From positions 868,001 to 932,000 of the forward strand of contig CAWBYD010000008.1 of NCBI GenBank assembly GCA_963792915.1: 64,000 bases of DNA. Direction: 5' to 3'. The position numbers and the translations under genes were made by a program. Below the pieces are notes generated by a model. It searched no databases and was not told the origin of the DNA. It saw only the letters and a list, made by a program, of their open reading frames with translations. Positions within the stretch are counted from its first letter, which is position 1. Each line of letters starts with the position of its first letter. Shown piece by piece: positions 60,309-64,000 of the stretch. Origin of the DNA: Solirubrobacter sp963792915 (GTDB lineage: Bacteria; Actinomycetota; Thermoleophilia; Solirubrobacterales; Solirubrobacteraceae).

Positions 60309-60324
60309 GCGAACGTCAGTTCGC
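60309..60324. promoter_or_regulatory. LexA box (SOS operator) upstream of uvrA
   Basis: GCGAACGTCAGTTCGC is a perfect palindrome of the GAAC-N4-GTTC type bound by Gram-positive LexA, 40 bases before uvrA. TAGAAT at 60346-60351 is a likely uvrA -10, which places the box around the -35. TTTT follows the palindrome, so the same element could also end the carboxypeptidase transcript as a hairpin. Confidence 0.8.
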
Positions 60325-60364
60325 TTTTGCCGTCCGGCGCGTCCGTAGAATCTAGGGCGGTCTT

Positions 60365-63246
<2,882 letters not shown>

Positions 63247-63250
<4 letters not shown>

Positions 63251-63654
63251 GCGGCTACGTCGTGATGCGCGCGGCGGACGCGCCCGACTACACGGGCGAA
63301 GCGCCCGGCGCGTTCTACGGCTACGCCCGGCCGATGGGCTCGCACCAGCTGGGCTTCAATGTCCGCGTGCTCGCGCCGGGCACGGTCCACATGCCACCCG
63401 GCGGCGATCCGCAGGCGGGCCACCACCACCGCACGATCGAGGAGCTCTACTTCGTGCTCGAGGGCGAGCTGACGATCAAGGTCGGCGACGACGTGACCAC
63501 GCTCGGCCCGCGCGACGCGATCCTGCTGGCGCCGGAGACGCCGCGCTCGGTGCGCAACGACTCCGGCGCGGAGGCCGCCTTCGCGCTGTGCTCGGTGAAG
63601 GTGGAGGACCCCCGCGCGGAGTCGCTGCCGGTCGAGGGCTTCTGGCCCGAGTAG
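63247..63654 (+). CDS. Single-domain cupin protein
   Basis: 135 residues, GTG start overlapping the uvrA stop. One cupin fold: motif 1 is HHHRTIEELYFVLEGELTIKVG (with HHH and E as metal ligands, preceded by GTVHMPPGGDPQAG), motif 2 LGPRDAILLAPETPRSVRN with the His replaced by Pro/Arg region. A metal-binding site is likely but incomplete. Function unknown; coupling to uvrA may be only positional. Confidence 0.85.
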
Positions 63655-63774
63655 CGGCCCGCCGCGCCGGCCGGGCGGCGCAGACCGCGACGGCGGCGGG
63701 CGCCGCCTGGGCCGCCGGCCGGGCCGCCGGGGGCCGCCGGCCCGCCGCGACGCGGCGGCGCTCGTCGCGCGCCC

Positions 63775-64000
63775 TCAGCCTCCGAACCTCGACCGCAGGG
63801 CCTGCACGTTCGCGACGTAGCGCTGGGTCTCCGGGAGCACGCCGCGCGACCGCAGCGCGCCGAGGCCCTGGTAGTAGGCGGCGATCGCGGCCGACTCGTT
63901 GCCGCCGGTGGCCTTGAGCAGGCTGCGCAGGTAGAGCACGCCGGCGGTCACGTTGTCGGCCGCCGAGGTCGGGTTGAGCGTGCGGCCGGCGAGGTTGCGC
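63775..64000 (-). CDS. C-terminal end of a lytic transglycosylase-like protein, rest outside window
   Basis: The last 74 residues of a protein that continues beyond the right edge. NLAGRTLNPTSAADNVTAGV, then YLRSLLKATGGNESAAIAAYYQG and YVANVQALRSRFGG match the end of SLT-type transglycosylase domains, where AAYNxG is usually found (AYYQG here). The preceding 120 bases (63655-63774) are extremely GC-rich, with many GCCGCCGG repeats and no gene. Confidence 0.75.
   Translation of the reverse strand, partial: RNLAGRTLNPTSAADNVTAGVLYLRSLLKATGGNESAAIAAYYQGLGALRSRGVLPETQRYVANVQALRSRFGG

Overview
The window is 64 kb of very GC-rich bacterial DNA, packed with genes that often overlap by 1-4 bases, with many GTG and some TTG starts. 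DivIVA-, MutY- and mycobacterial-type S1 proteins, a DUF2510-like membrane protein, a GAAC-N4-GTTC LexA box and the gene order trpA...polA...rpsA-coaE...uvrB...uvrA (the order seen in mycobacteria) all point to Actinomycetota. A soil lineage such as class Thermoleophilia (Solirubrobacterales) is my inference from overall style; it is not proven by any single gene. No rRNA, tRNA, CRISPR array, insertion sequence or prophage was seen, and no gene-free stretch is longer than 300 bases.

Layout. 1-6.2 kb: the end of trpA and a complete branched-chain amino-acid/amide ABC operon (livJHMGF), with a micro membrane protein at each end. 6.2-12.3 kb: a DUF2510-like protein, a TIGR01777 epimerase-like protein, a malic enzyme that lacks its middle, a DHA2 exporter, and a large Pro/Ala/Glu-repeat protein with a Gly/Arg-rich tail. 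12.3-22.4 kb: housekeeping core: polA (frame broken four times), a CoxG-like protein, a hydrolase, an aminotransferase, a flavoprotein, rpsA, coaE, a lytic transglycosylase and an SDR. 22.4-29.2 kb: an apparent signalling/redox unit made of a transmembrane Ser/Thr kinase with an extracellular propeller, a stand-alone cyclic-nucleotide-binding protein, a fused membrane Fe-S/2Fe-2S/flavin oxidoreductase and an RTX-like secreted protein. 29.3-31.1 kb: a TetR regulator and its MFS exporter behind a perfect operator.

31.4-41.7 kb is an alpha-glucan region: GH13 alpha-glucosidase, an MsmK-type ATPase with two permeases and a binding protein, LuxR and LacI regulators, a ParB-like protein, a debranching-type glucosidase and an anti-sigma-type ATPase. 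41.7-50.6 kb has a Usp-amino-acid permease fusion, uvrB, an L11-methyltransferase-like gene, two unknown proteins and pyruvate formate-lyase with its activase. 50.7-57.3 kb is a second sugar operon (binding protein, two permeases, GH2 beta-mannosidase) under a ROK repressor with a clear operator; it has no ATPase of its own and probably borrows the one at 32.8-34.0 kb. 57.4-64 kb has mutY, a DivIVA-like gene, an M32 carboxypeptidase, uvrA behind a LexA box, a cupin and the end of a lytic transglycosylase.

Two things stand out. First, five single-base insertions (four in polA, one in a sugar permease) break otherwise perfect reading frames and no frame-breaking deletion was found; they may be sequencing errors, decay or programmed +1 frameshifting. 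Second, the kinase/cNMP/redox-fusion unit at 22.4-27.5 kb looks like a self-contained regulated electron-transfer system that I cannot match to a named pathway.
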